Shown: positions 1 through 4,802 of the stretch, piece after piece
How positions within the stretch are numbered: the stretch's first letter is position 1
How the letters are laid out: every line of letters begins with the position of its first letter
Assembly: GCA_031266315.1 (NCBI GenBank)
Contig: JAISBG010000580.1
Coordinates: 1 to 6,599, forward strand
From: Planctomycetaceae bacterium
GTDB lineage: Bacteria > Planctomycetota > Planctomycetia > Pirellulales > Thermoguttaceae
Length of the DNA: 6,599 nucleotides
Direction of reading: 5' to 3'
Position numbers and translations under genes: made by a program
The notes under the pieces: generated by a model
What the model saw: only the letters and a program-made list of their open reading frames with translations
Database searches by the model: none
What the model was told of the DNA's origin: nothing

Positions 1-53
1 AATGACGGCAAAATGAAGACTCAACCGGCGCGACCGCCCAGCGGTGGACAATC
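1..53 (+). repeat. Partial family A repeat (3' half), rearranged at its end
   Basis: Bases 1-44 match 118-161 with a single difference (cgcgacc here against cgcaacc there), so this is the 3' half of the repeat seen in full at 58-175; its 5' half lies outside the window. The copy does not finish normally. After the CCGCCC-AGC-GG hairpin start it runs into GGTGGACAATC (43-53), which resembles the family A terminus read in the opposite orientation (GGTGGGCAATC at 1049-1059, 10 of 11 identical). The next full copy begins only five bases later, so copies are tandemly arranged here. Confidence 0.8.
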
Positions 54-57
54 TTTT

Positions 58-175
58 GTAGGTGGGCGACCTTTCGCTGAAAGGTCGCGTCGGCGATAGC
101 CGACTGTGAACCAGATTAATGACGGCAAAATGAAGACTCAACCGGCGCAACCGCCCAGCGGGCGGATTGCCCACC
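58..175 (+). repeat. Family A structured repeat, complete copy with three hairpins
   Basis: The element is bounded by short terminal inverted repeats, GGTGGGC (61-67) and GCCCACC (169-175). Inside are three hairpins: GCGACCTTT/AAAGGTCGC (66-74 with 80-88, 5-nt loop), directly abutting GTCGGC/GCCGAC (89-94 with 99-104, GATA loop), and CCGCCC/GGGCGG (151-156 with 160-165, AGC loop) extendable by GCAA/TTGC around one bulged A. A less structured linker (105-147) separates hairpins 2 and 3. An inverted copy lies at 1049-1168. There is no open reading frame of note and no transposase, so this resembles a REP/BIME-like or MITE-like non-autonomous element. The family is unnamed as far as I can tell. 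Confidence 0.88.
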
Positions 176-207
176 TCTTTATTCATATAAATAAAAAAGA
201 CACAGTG

Positions 208-242
208 CTTTTTTCTTCTCGCAAGTTGCGAGAGGAAAAAAG
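208..242. repeat. Hairpin with 16-bp stem and 3-nt loop
   Basis: Arms 208-223 and 227-242 pair along all 16 positions, with one G-U pair (216:234) and an AGT loop. The 5' arm is T-rich and the 3' arm A-rich on either strand, so neither strand has a canonical U-tract after the stem and a standard intrinsic terminator is doubtful. It lies about 150 nt beyond the stop codon of the minus-strand cupin gene. A degenerate partial copy (TTTTTTCTCGCAGGTTGCG, 254-272) follows at once with its right arm broken. The rest of 243-347 shows nothing I can assign. Confidence 0.7.
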
Positions 243-347
243 ACATAGGGGGATTTTTTCTCGCAGGTTGCGTCAGGAAGCGTTTTCCGGCGGTTGCGTT
301 TCGCTCCACCGCAGTTAGGCACATCACACCCTTGCGGGATTATTCAA

Positions 348-381
348 GGGCGAAGCCTACCGATCTTACCGGCTACGGTAT
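348..381 (+). repeat. Family B short repeat, copy 1
   Basis: This 34-bp segment runs from GGGCGAAGCCTA to CTACGGTAT. It is repeated in inverted orientation at 1934-1966, with divergence only in a few central bases. It contains a small hairpin, TACCG-GCTA-CGGTA (367-380). It ends 13 bp beyond the cupin stop codon, so it would lie in the 3' untranslated part of that transcript. Confidence 0.75.
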
Positions 382-393
382 TGTTCTATTTTG

Positions 394-954
394 TCAGGGA
401 CGTTTTTGAGTTGTTTTATCGGGAATGATTTGCGTACCGGAGGGACCGATTGCGGTTGTTTGAATGAGGACATCATCGTCTTTTGCCCACGTAAAATGAG
501 GAATTCCGGCTGGTTCCGTTAAAAAACTGCCGGACGGAAGCGGAACAAGTTTTTGTGCGTCAAATTCTTCGCCGATACCGTAATAATACGTTCCCGAAAG
601 AACAACAACTGTTCGCGAATCGGTATGACGATGCGGAATGATTTGTTTTCCTTTTGGAATCAAAGTTCTTGTGACGTAAAGACCTTCTGTTTTGGGATCA
701 CCGACTAACGTCATTGTTCGCGGAGCGGTATTGCGGTTGCCTTGCGGTTGCGGTGGGAAACGGATTTCGTCGGGACTGAGAAATAAAAGAGGAATTACCG
801 GTTGCTCGGAAACCGGTGATTTTTCTTGCGGTAATTTGGGCAACGGTGTTTGCCGTGTTCGTTGCCCGCCAAAAAGAACCACACAAGCAAATGAAAAAAT
901 AATAATCAGATAAAACGATTTTGATTGCATCATTTGAATTACTTTGTTTCTCAT
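394..954 (-). CDS. Membrane-anchored or secreted single-domain cupin protein
   Basis: This 186-residue protein has a hydrophobic N-terminal segment (about residues 13-29). The segment is an uncleaved anchor or a signal peptide; a Cys at 24 is present but the preceding residues are a poor lipobox. A proline-rich linker (about 35-56) leads to a cupin fold (about 80-178). Cupin motif 1 is seen as G102-x5-H108-x-H110-x3-R114-x6-G121, and motif 2 as G142-x5-P148-x-G150-x2-H153. Thus three His metal ligands are kept, while the usual Glu of motif 1 is Arg114 and the Asn of motif 2 is Ala157. The family often binds a metal and includes enzymes and sensors; no substrate can be assigned. The ATG at 954 has no clear Shine-Dalgarno; Met8 or Met9 are alternative starts. 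The gene stands alone between inverted family A repeats, 230 bp from hisA. Confidence 0.85.
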   Translation of the reverse strand: MRNKVIQMMQSKSFYLIIIFSFACVVLFGGQRTRQTPLPKLPQEKSPVSEQPVIPLLFLSPDEIRFPPQPQGNRNTAPRTMTLVGDPKTEGLYVTRTLIPKGKQIIPHRHTDSRTVVVLSGTYYYGIGEEFDAQKLVPLPSGSFLTEPAGIPHFTWAKDDDVLIQTTAIGPSGTQIIPDKTTQKRP

Positions 955-1021
955 ACGGTTTTAGTTGGTTAGTTTTACAATGAACACTTCCATCAGACCT
1001 TTTCGCGAACCTATAAAAAGC

Positions 1022-1051
1022 AGGCAATCATCAGGTAGGCAATCATCTGGT
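1022..1051. repeat. 15-bp tandem duplication at the edge of a family A repeat
   Basis: AGGCAATCATCAGGT (1022-1036) is followed directly by AGGCAATCATCTGGT (1037-1051), one base different. GGGCAATC then begins a third partial unit that is itself the inner terminus of the family A copy. The duplication therefore seems to derive from the element's end, by slippage or repeated insertion. Confidence 0.8.
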
Positions 1052-1168
1052 GGGCAATCCGCCCGCTGGGCGGTTGCGCCGGTTGAGTCTTCATTTTGCC
1101 GTCATTAATCTGATTCACTGTCGGCGAGTACGCCGACGCGACCTTTTAGCAAAAGGTCGCCCACCTAC
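1049..1168 (-). repeat. Family A structured repeat, complete inverted copy
   Basis: The reverse complement aligns with 58-175 over its whole length. The boundary repeats GGTGGGC (1049-1055) and GCCCACC (1159-1165) are present. Hairpin 1 is a 10-bp stem (1138-1147 with 1151-1160, 3-nt loop) and hairpin 2 a 7-bp stem (1120-1126 with 1131-1137, 4-nt loop). Both are longer than in the other copy, yet fully paired, so the differences preserve structure. Hairpin 3 is conserved. The outer edge is 16 bp from the hisA stop codon, so a hisA transcript would end in these hairpins. They could protect or terminate the mRNA, but there is no U-tract. Confidence 0.88.
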
Positions 1169-1184
1169 AACGAAGGGGATTTTC

Positions 1185-1907
1185 TTATTGTAATGCTGTT
1201 GCGATATTCAATGCGTCTTTGAGTTGCATGGTTCCTTCGTACAACGCCTTACCAATAATACATGCCGGAAGACCGAGTTGGCGAAGTTTTCGGATGTCGT
1301 CCAACGAACTGACTCCTCCAGAAGCAATCACCGGAAACGGAACCGCCTGTTGCATGGCAACCATTTCATCGAAATTAGGACCTTCCATCATTCCGTCTTT
1401 GGCAATATCTGTGTAAACCAAAGCCGCAAGCGGCAAGTTGCAAAAATTTCGTGCGAGTTCGACTGCTGATGTCCGACTTGTCTCAAGCCAACCTTCTGTT
1501 GCAACAAGCCCATTCCGCGCATCAATACCAAGAACCAATTTATTAGGGAATTGTTCACTCATTTTTTGAAACCAATCAGGATTTTTGAGTGCCAACGTAC
1601 CAATCACCACACGATCAATTCCGGCATCAAGATAATCACGAATTGTTTTTTCGTTCCTAATTCCGCCGCCAATCTCCACCGGAATCTCAACCGTTTTTAC
1701 AATATCGTACACAGATTGCCGATTGACGGGTTCTTTTTTTTTGGCTCCGTCAAGATCAACAACATGCAGATATTCCGCACCGTGCCGAACCCAATGTTGC
1801 GCCATTTCGGCGGGGTTGTCGGCATACACCGTTTCTCTGCCGTAATCGCCCTGTTTCAGACGAACACATTTTCCGTTCAAAATATCAATCGCAGGTAAAA
1901 GTTGCAT
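1185..1907 (-). CDS. hisA: HisA, ProFAR isomerase
   Basis: This is 1-(5-phosphoribosyl)-5-[(5-phosphoribosylamino)methylideneamino]imidazole-4-carboxamide isomerase, the cytosolic enzyme that opens the phosphoribosyl ring of ProFAR by an Amadori rearrangement to give PRFAR in histidine biosynthesis. The 240 residues span the usual (beta/alpha)8 barrel. Visible marks are the catalytic Asp8 in 'LPAID', the second catalytic Asp129 in 'GIDARNG', the 'GGGIR' phosphate loop (80-84), 'YTDIAKDG' (165-172), 'SGGV' (196-199) and the C-terminal 'IIGKALYEG' (217-225). The 'DIAKDG' and 'GW' signatures favour HisA over the paralogue HisF. The ATG at 1907 gives the standard N-terminus, but no Shine-Dalgarno precedes it. 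No other his gene is adjacent, so the pathway appears dispersed. The 255-bp gap to fabF suggests a separate transcript. Confidence 0.97.
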   Translation of the reverse strand: MQLLPAIDILNGKCVRLKQGDYGRETVYADNPAEMAQHWVRHGAEYLHVVDLDGAKKKEPVNRQSVYDIVKTVEIPVEIGGGIRNEKTIRDYLDAGIDRVVIGTLALKNPDWFQKMSEQFPNKLVLGIDARNGLVATEGWLETSRTSAVELARNFCNLPLAALVYTDIAKDGMMEGPNFDEMVAMQQAVPFPVIASGGVSSLDDIRKLRQLGLPACIIGKALYEGTMQLKDALNIATALQ

Positions 1908-1933
1908 AGGAAGTACGAAAAAAACAGGAAAGT

Positions 1934-1966
1934 ATACCGTAGCCGGTAAGGCAATAGGCTTCGCCC
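1934..1966 (-). repeat. Family B short repeat, copy 2
   Basis: The reverse complement matches 348-381. ATACCGTAGCCGGTAAG and TAGGCTTCGCCC are identical between copies; only the bases between these blocks differ in sequence and by one in length. It lies 27 bp upstream of the hisA start, in the probable 5' leader of hisA, whereas copy 1 lies just downstream of the cupin gene. Confidence 0.75.
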
Positions 1967-2103
1967 ACGAGTAACCGCTTCACGTTGTTGCGCTACCGTG
2001 TTCAGCTTCACGAATTTTAAAACGGCTTTGGCATAATAAAGTTATTTGTAACTATTCGGTTGTTTGTCGTTTGGGAATAATCGCAGGTTGTCCACTTCTT
2101 GAG

Positions 2104-2117
2104 TATTTACGTAAATA
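2104..2117. promoter_or_regulatory. Perfect 14-bp palindrome in the fabF-hisA gap
   Basis: TATTTACGTAAATA is identical to its reverse complement. It sits 46 bp after the fabF stop and about 200 bp upstream of hisA, in an AT-rich tract. It has the form of a dimeric regulator site, but a 14-bp AT-rich palindrome can arise by chance and no regulator is identified. I found no convincing hisA promoter hexamer pair in 1908-2162. Confidence 0.35.
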
Positions 2118-2162
2118 ATTATAAAAAATAGATGGTACGATAACTCCCTAATTCCGAAACAA

Positions 2163-3404
2163 TCAGAACTTTTTTATCGCGATAACACTGTTATGACCGC
2201 CGAAACCAAGCGACATGGACAGAGCGGCGCGGATTTCACCTTGCCGTCCTTTATTCGGAACATAATCAAGATCACATTCCGGATCGGGAGTGTCGAGATT
2301 AAGTGTTGCCGGAAAGAAATTATCGCGAACCGCAAGCGCGGTGATAATCGTTTCAATTCCTCCTGCCGCGCCAAGCGTGTGACCGATCATACTTTTTGTT
2401 GAACTAATAGCAAGTTTATAAGCGTGTTGATCGAATGCGGTTTTTACTGATCGGGTTTCAACCGGATCGTTTGTTGGTGTTGAGGTTCCGTGAGCGTTAA
2501 TGTAATCAATCTCTTCCGGTTGAAGTTCCGCGTCCCGCAACGCAAGCCGTAACGCTCTTGCTCCGCCTTCACCGTCAGGACTTGGTGCTGTCAAATGGTA
2601 GGCGTCGGCGGTTGCTCCGTAACCGGCAAGTTCCGCGTAAATTTTTGCGCCGCGCTGTTGCGCGTGTTCCAACTCTTCCAGTACAATAATTCCCGCTCCT
2701 TCGCCCATAACAAAACCGTCACGGTTTTTATCGAATGGTCGGCTTGCGCGTTGCGGTGTATTGTTGAAACCTGTACTGAGTGCTTTCAGTTGACAAAATC
2801 CGCCGATACCATATTCCGTAATAGCACTTTCCGTACCGCCCGCTAACATGACATCCGCGCGGTTACAACGAATACGGTCAAGAGCAAAACCAATCGCATC
2901 ACCGCCGGAAGCACACGCCGTAACAATAACATGCGCTGATCCGCGTATTCCGAGAAACATGGAAAGATTGCCCGCCGCTTCGTTGGCAATCATTTTAGGA
3001 ATCGTCATGGCGGGAATTTTTGAACAGCCTTTATCGTACAGTTTATAATGGGATTCGTCGTCGACTTCCAATCCGCCGACACCATTACCAAGCAAAACAC
3101 CGCAACGGTTGGGATCATCGAAAGAAAACCGGTCAAGCCCGGAATCACGCCATGCTTCCTGACCGGCAACAATCGCAAACTGGGAAAAGAGTCCTGTTCG
3201 CTGGAGAAAGCGTTTATCGAAATAATTTTCGCCGTTATAATTTTTAACTTCTCCGGCAACTCGGCACGGCAACAATGAAGCGTCGAATCGGGTAATCGAA
3301 TCAATACCACATTGTTCCGTTTTAACGGCATTCCAAAAAATTTCCAACCCAATACCGATTGGGCTGATAATTCCCATTCCGGTAATAACAACACGCCGCA
3401 CCAT
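2163..3404 (-). CDS. fabF: 3-oxoacyl-ACP synthase II (KAS II, FabF)
   Basis: This condensing enzyme of type II fatty acid synthesis joins malonyl-ACP to an acyl-ACP chain with release of CO2, in the cytosol. The 413 residues match the normal family length and form a duplicated thiolase fold. The nucleophile is Cys164 in 'TACASGG', with the catalytic His305 in 'NAHGTST' and His342 in 'MIGHTLGAAGG'. The conserved Lys337 and the C-terminal 'GFGGHN' loop (400-405) are present, so the Cys-His-His triad is complete. The ATG at 3404 has a good Shine-Dalgarno (AGAGGA, six bases upstream). A strong promoter and dyad lie 5' of it. No acpP, fabG or fabD is adjacent, so this is an isolated copy. A role in another acyl or polyketide-type pathway cannot be excluded, since planctomycetes often carry several FabF-like synthases. 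Confidence 0.95.
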   Translation of the reverse strand: MVRRVVITGMGIISPIGIGLEIFWNAVKTEQCGIDSITRFDASLLPCRVAGEVKNYNGENYFDKRFLQRTGLFSQFAIVAGQEAWRDSGLDRFSFDDPNRCGVLLGNGVGGLEVDDESHYKLYDKGCSKIPAMTIPKMIANEAAGNLSMFLGIRGSAHVIVTACASGGDAIGFALDRIRCNRADVMLAGGTESAITEYGIGGFCQLKALSTGFNNTPQRASRPFDKNRDGFVMGEGAGIIVLEELEHAQQRGAKIYAELAGYGATADAYHLTAPSPDGEGGARALRLALRDAELQPEEIDYINAHGTSTPTNDPVETRSVKTAFDQHAYKLAISSTKSMIGHTLGAAGGIETIITALAVRDNFFPATLNLDTPDPECDLDYVPNKGRQGEIRAALSMSLGFGGHNSVIAIKKF

Positions 3405-3470
3405 ACCGTTTCCTCTTTTTATTTCCTGATAGTTTTAGAAAAATGAATTAATTGATTCAAAAAAACGAAT

Positions 3471-3495
3471 TTGACAAAATTTCAAAAAATGTCAA
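3471..3495. promoter_or_regulatory. Inverted repeat at the fabF transcription start (operator candidate)
   Basis: TTGACA (3471-3476) and TGTCAA (3490-3495) form a 6-bp dyad around 13 AT-rich bases. It begins just downstream of the start site predicted for the fabF promoter (near 3497). A bound dimer could block initiation, or the dyad could be a weak leader hairpin. Each half also resembles a -35 hexamer, but neither has a good -10 partner at normal spacing. The regulator is unknown. Confidence 0.35.
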
Positions 3496-3503
3496 CTTAC
3501 GTT

Positions 3504-3532
3504 ATTGTACTTAGCCGGTCTGGAATTGTCAA
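3504..3532 (-). promoter_or_regulatory. Sigma70-type promoter of fabF
   Basis: Read on the minus strand, a consensus -35 TTGACA (3532-3527) is separated by exactly 17 bases from TACAAT (3509-3504), which is one base from the -10 consensus. Transcription would start near 3497, leaving a leader of about 93 nt before the fabF ATG, with its Shine-Dalgarno in place. Orientation and spacing fit fabF and no other gene. Confidence 0.7.
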
Positions 3533-3616
3533 CCGGACATCTCCAACACACGCAACCATCAACACCTACAGGAATAATATCTACAAATCTTTGCGGAATA
3601 TTCGGTTGCCGACCAC

Positions 3617-3644
3617 TTGACAAGCAATAATTTTAAGAGAAAAT
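3617..3644 (+). promoter_or_regulatory. Promoter of tRNA-Glu
   Basis: A consensus -35 TTGACA (3617-3622) is followed after 16 bases by GAAAAT (3639-3644), matching four of six -10 positions. The expected start, near 3651, is only a few bases before the tRNA 5' end at 3657, which is typical of a single tRNA gene with a very short leader. Confidence 0.55.
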
Positions 3645-3656
3645 AGCACAACACTT

Positions 3657-3729
3657 GCCCCCTTCGTCTAGTGGCCCAGGACACCGGATTCTCAGTCCAG
3701 TAACAGGGGTTCGATTCCCCTAGGGGGTA
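3657..3729 (+). tRNA. tRNA-Glu, anticodon CTC
   Basis: The 73-nt cloverleaf aligns base for base in length with bacterial tRNA-Glu. The acceptor arms are GCCCCCT and AGGGGGT (closing G1-U72 wobble). The D arm contains TCTAGTGGCCCAGGA, and the T arm is CAGGGGTTCGATTCCCCT. The anticodon loop TTCTCAG places CTC at 34-36, reading GAG codons. The anticodon stem CCGGA/TCCAG has one C-A mismatch at its second pair. The discriminator is A73, and CCA is not encoded. A promoter precedes it and a weak terminator-like hairpin follows, so it is a stand-alone unit divergent from fabF. Confidence 0.95.
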
Positions 3730-3734
3730 GTGCG

Positions 3735-3767
3735 ATACTGCGTTAGGGTTTTGTTCAGTATTTTTTT
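3735..3767 (+). terminator. Possible rho-independent terminator of tRNA-Glu
   Basis: ATACTG (3735-3740) pairs with CAGTAT (3756-3761) around a 15-nt loop, and the stem runs into seven consecutive T residues (3761-3767). Position and orientation suit the tRNA transcript. The stem is short and AT-rich with a large loop, so the call is moderate. Confidence 0.45.
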
Positions 3768-3796
3768 GAATGATCGAAATTAAGTTTTCGCAACAA

Positions 3797-3895
3797 AAAC
3801 AACCTCAGTAGCAAGAACGGCAAAATATCTTAACCTCATTAAAAATGACCAATGAGGTTAAGATATTTTTACCGTTTTTGCTACTGAGGTTGTTT
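3797..3895. repeat. Long near-perfect inverted repeat (arms 44/45 nt, loop 10)
   Basis: Arms 3797-3840 and 3851-3895 are reverse complements apart from one G-T wobble, one C-A mismatch and a single-base indel, all in the middle of the arm. The loop is AAAAATGACC. Within each arm AACCTCA occurs twice (3801-3807 and 3832-3838; as TGAGGTT at 3853-3859 and 3885-3891), 31-32 bp apart. No U-tract follows on either strand, and the stem is far longer than a normal terminator. It lies between tRNA-Glu and the AT-rich gene at 3971. It could be a MITE-like element, a hairpin RNA, or a binding array for a regulator. The DNA from 3896 to 3970 is AT-rich, with a short repeat of ATATACCA (3930-3948) but no clear promoter. 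Confidence 0.85.
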
Positions 3896-3970
3896 CGTCA
3901 AAAAATACCAATTTTATAACTCACACAGTATATACCAATATATACCATTTGAATAAAAATATGATTTGCC

Positions 3971-4756
3971 ATGAATGATAACAATATCATAATCAATTCA
4001 AAAGAGTTGAACGAATATTTGCCTATTACGCAATTTACTATAGATAATTGGTGGTCATGTGATATTGATCATACGACAGGTATTCTTCAAATTAAACGCC
4101 GATTCAGATTGTTCCCACCACTGATTTTGACTATAGAGACCATTTTTGTGTTTATTTTGGGATGCGCGGTTTTGTCTTTAAAAATTATTAGAACCGAATA
4201 CAGTGATATTTGGCTTATAGGAATATTTCTCATACTCATTTCATTTATTTTTATGCTTGTTTTTCCGATGGTATTTTCATACTCTATCTCAAAAGACAAA
4301 GATATGTGGTCTGAATGTCGATTTAAGTGTACACATAATGGTGATATTGATATTTTTGAAAAAACATGTTTTAAACGTGATGAGTATCTCGAAGTGGCAG
4401 TGGGAGTGATTGGAGGTTATAATACTCTTGCCTTGTTTGACCTTTCTGGAGGACAAAAAAACAGGTCGAAAAGGAAATTGAAATTTTTGGATAGTAAAAC
4501 ATCATACTGTAGTTATCAATTATACATATACATAAAAAAAGATTTTGTTTGGAAAAAATATCTCCTCGCGAATGAATATCATAAACGAAAAATAATGTCT
4601 GCCGCAAAGATGTTATCAAAGAGTCTTCAGTGTAAAATGTATGTTCGCTATTTTAGTTACGCTGAATGTCTTGATCAACAGGATAGGATTGATAGGAAAG
4701 TCCTTCAATCCATATCAAATCAACCATATCTTTATGTTGGAGAGTTTATCCAATAA
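3971..4756 (+). CDS. Two-TM membrane protein of unknown function
   Basis: I do not recognise this 261-residue protein. It has an N-terminal cytosolic-type stretch (1-48) with 'WWSCDIDHTTGILQIKRRF', two hydrophobic helices (about 49-71 and 80-104) joined by a short charged turn, and a soluble C-terminal region of about 155 residues. In the latter, strand-like 'YQLYIYIKKDFVWKKYLL' followed by an amphipathic helix (about 203-220) recalls PH-like domains found after TM hairpins in some bacterial membrane proteins; that comparison is a weak inference. The ATG at 3971 is the only start, as an in-frame stop lies at 3962, and no Shine-Dalgarno is visible. The gene is markedly more AT-rich than hisA or fabF and rich in Ile, Lys and Ser. 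It is convergent with the next gene (46-bp gap), suggesting acquired DNA. Confidence 0.75.
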   Translation: MNDNNIIINSKELNEYLPITQFTIDNWWSCDIDHTTGILQIKRRFRLFPPLILTIETIFVFILGCAVLSLKIIRTEYSDIWLIGIFLILISFIFMLVFPMVFSYSISKDKDMWSECRFKCTHNGDIDIFEKTCFKRDEYLEVAVGVIGGYNTLALFDLSGGQKNRSKRKLKFLDSKTSYCSYQLYIYIKKDFVWKKYLLANEYHKRKIMSAAKMLSKSLQCKMYVRYFSYAECLDQQDRIDRKVLQSISNQPYLYVGEFIQ

Positions 4757-4802
4757 ATTTGAAAAGGCTCAAAATTATTGATGCAATAGGAAACTTCTAA
4801 AA

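Noticed and set aside
208..242. Canonical rho-independent terminator of the cupin gene
   Set aside because: Neither strand has a U-tract after the 3' arm, and the hairpin is about 150 nt beyond the stop codon, so it is listed as a hairpin repeat.
106..318. 70-residue plus-strand open reading frame
   Set aside because: It begins inside the family A repeat and runs through the 208-242 hairpin and its degenerate copy. The translation follows repeat structure, is very basic, and resembles no protein.
698..1027. 109-residue minus-strand open reading frame overlapping the cupin gene
   Set aside because: It is in another frame of the same strand, overlaps the start of a gene with clear cupin motifs, and has no domain-like features of its own.
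1551..1898. 115-residue plus-strand open reading frame opposite hisA
   Set aside because: It is antisense to well-conserved hisA codons and has no recognisable features.
3005..3394. 129-residue minus-strand open reading frame inside fabF
   Set aside because: It is an out-of-frame shadow of fabF, whose own frame carries the full catalytic motifs.
3797..3895. Integron attC site or CRISPR-like unit
   Set aside because: The terminal motifs do not fit the attC core consensus, there is no integrase or cassette, and there is only one palindrome rather than regularly spaced direct repeats.
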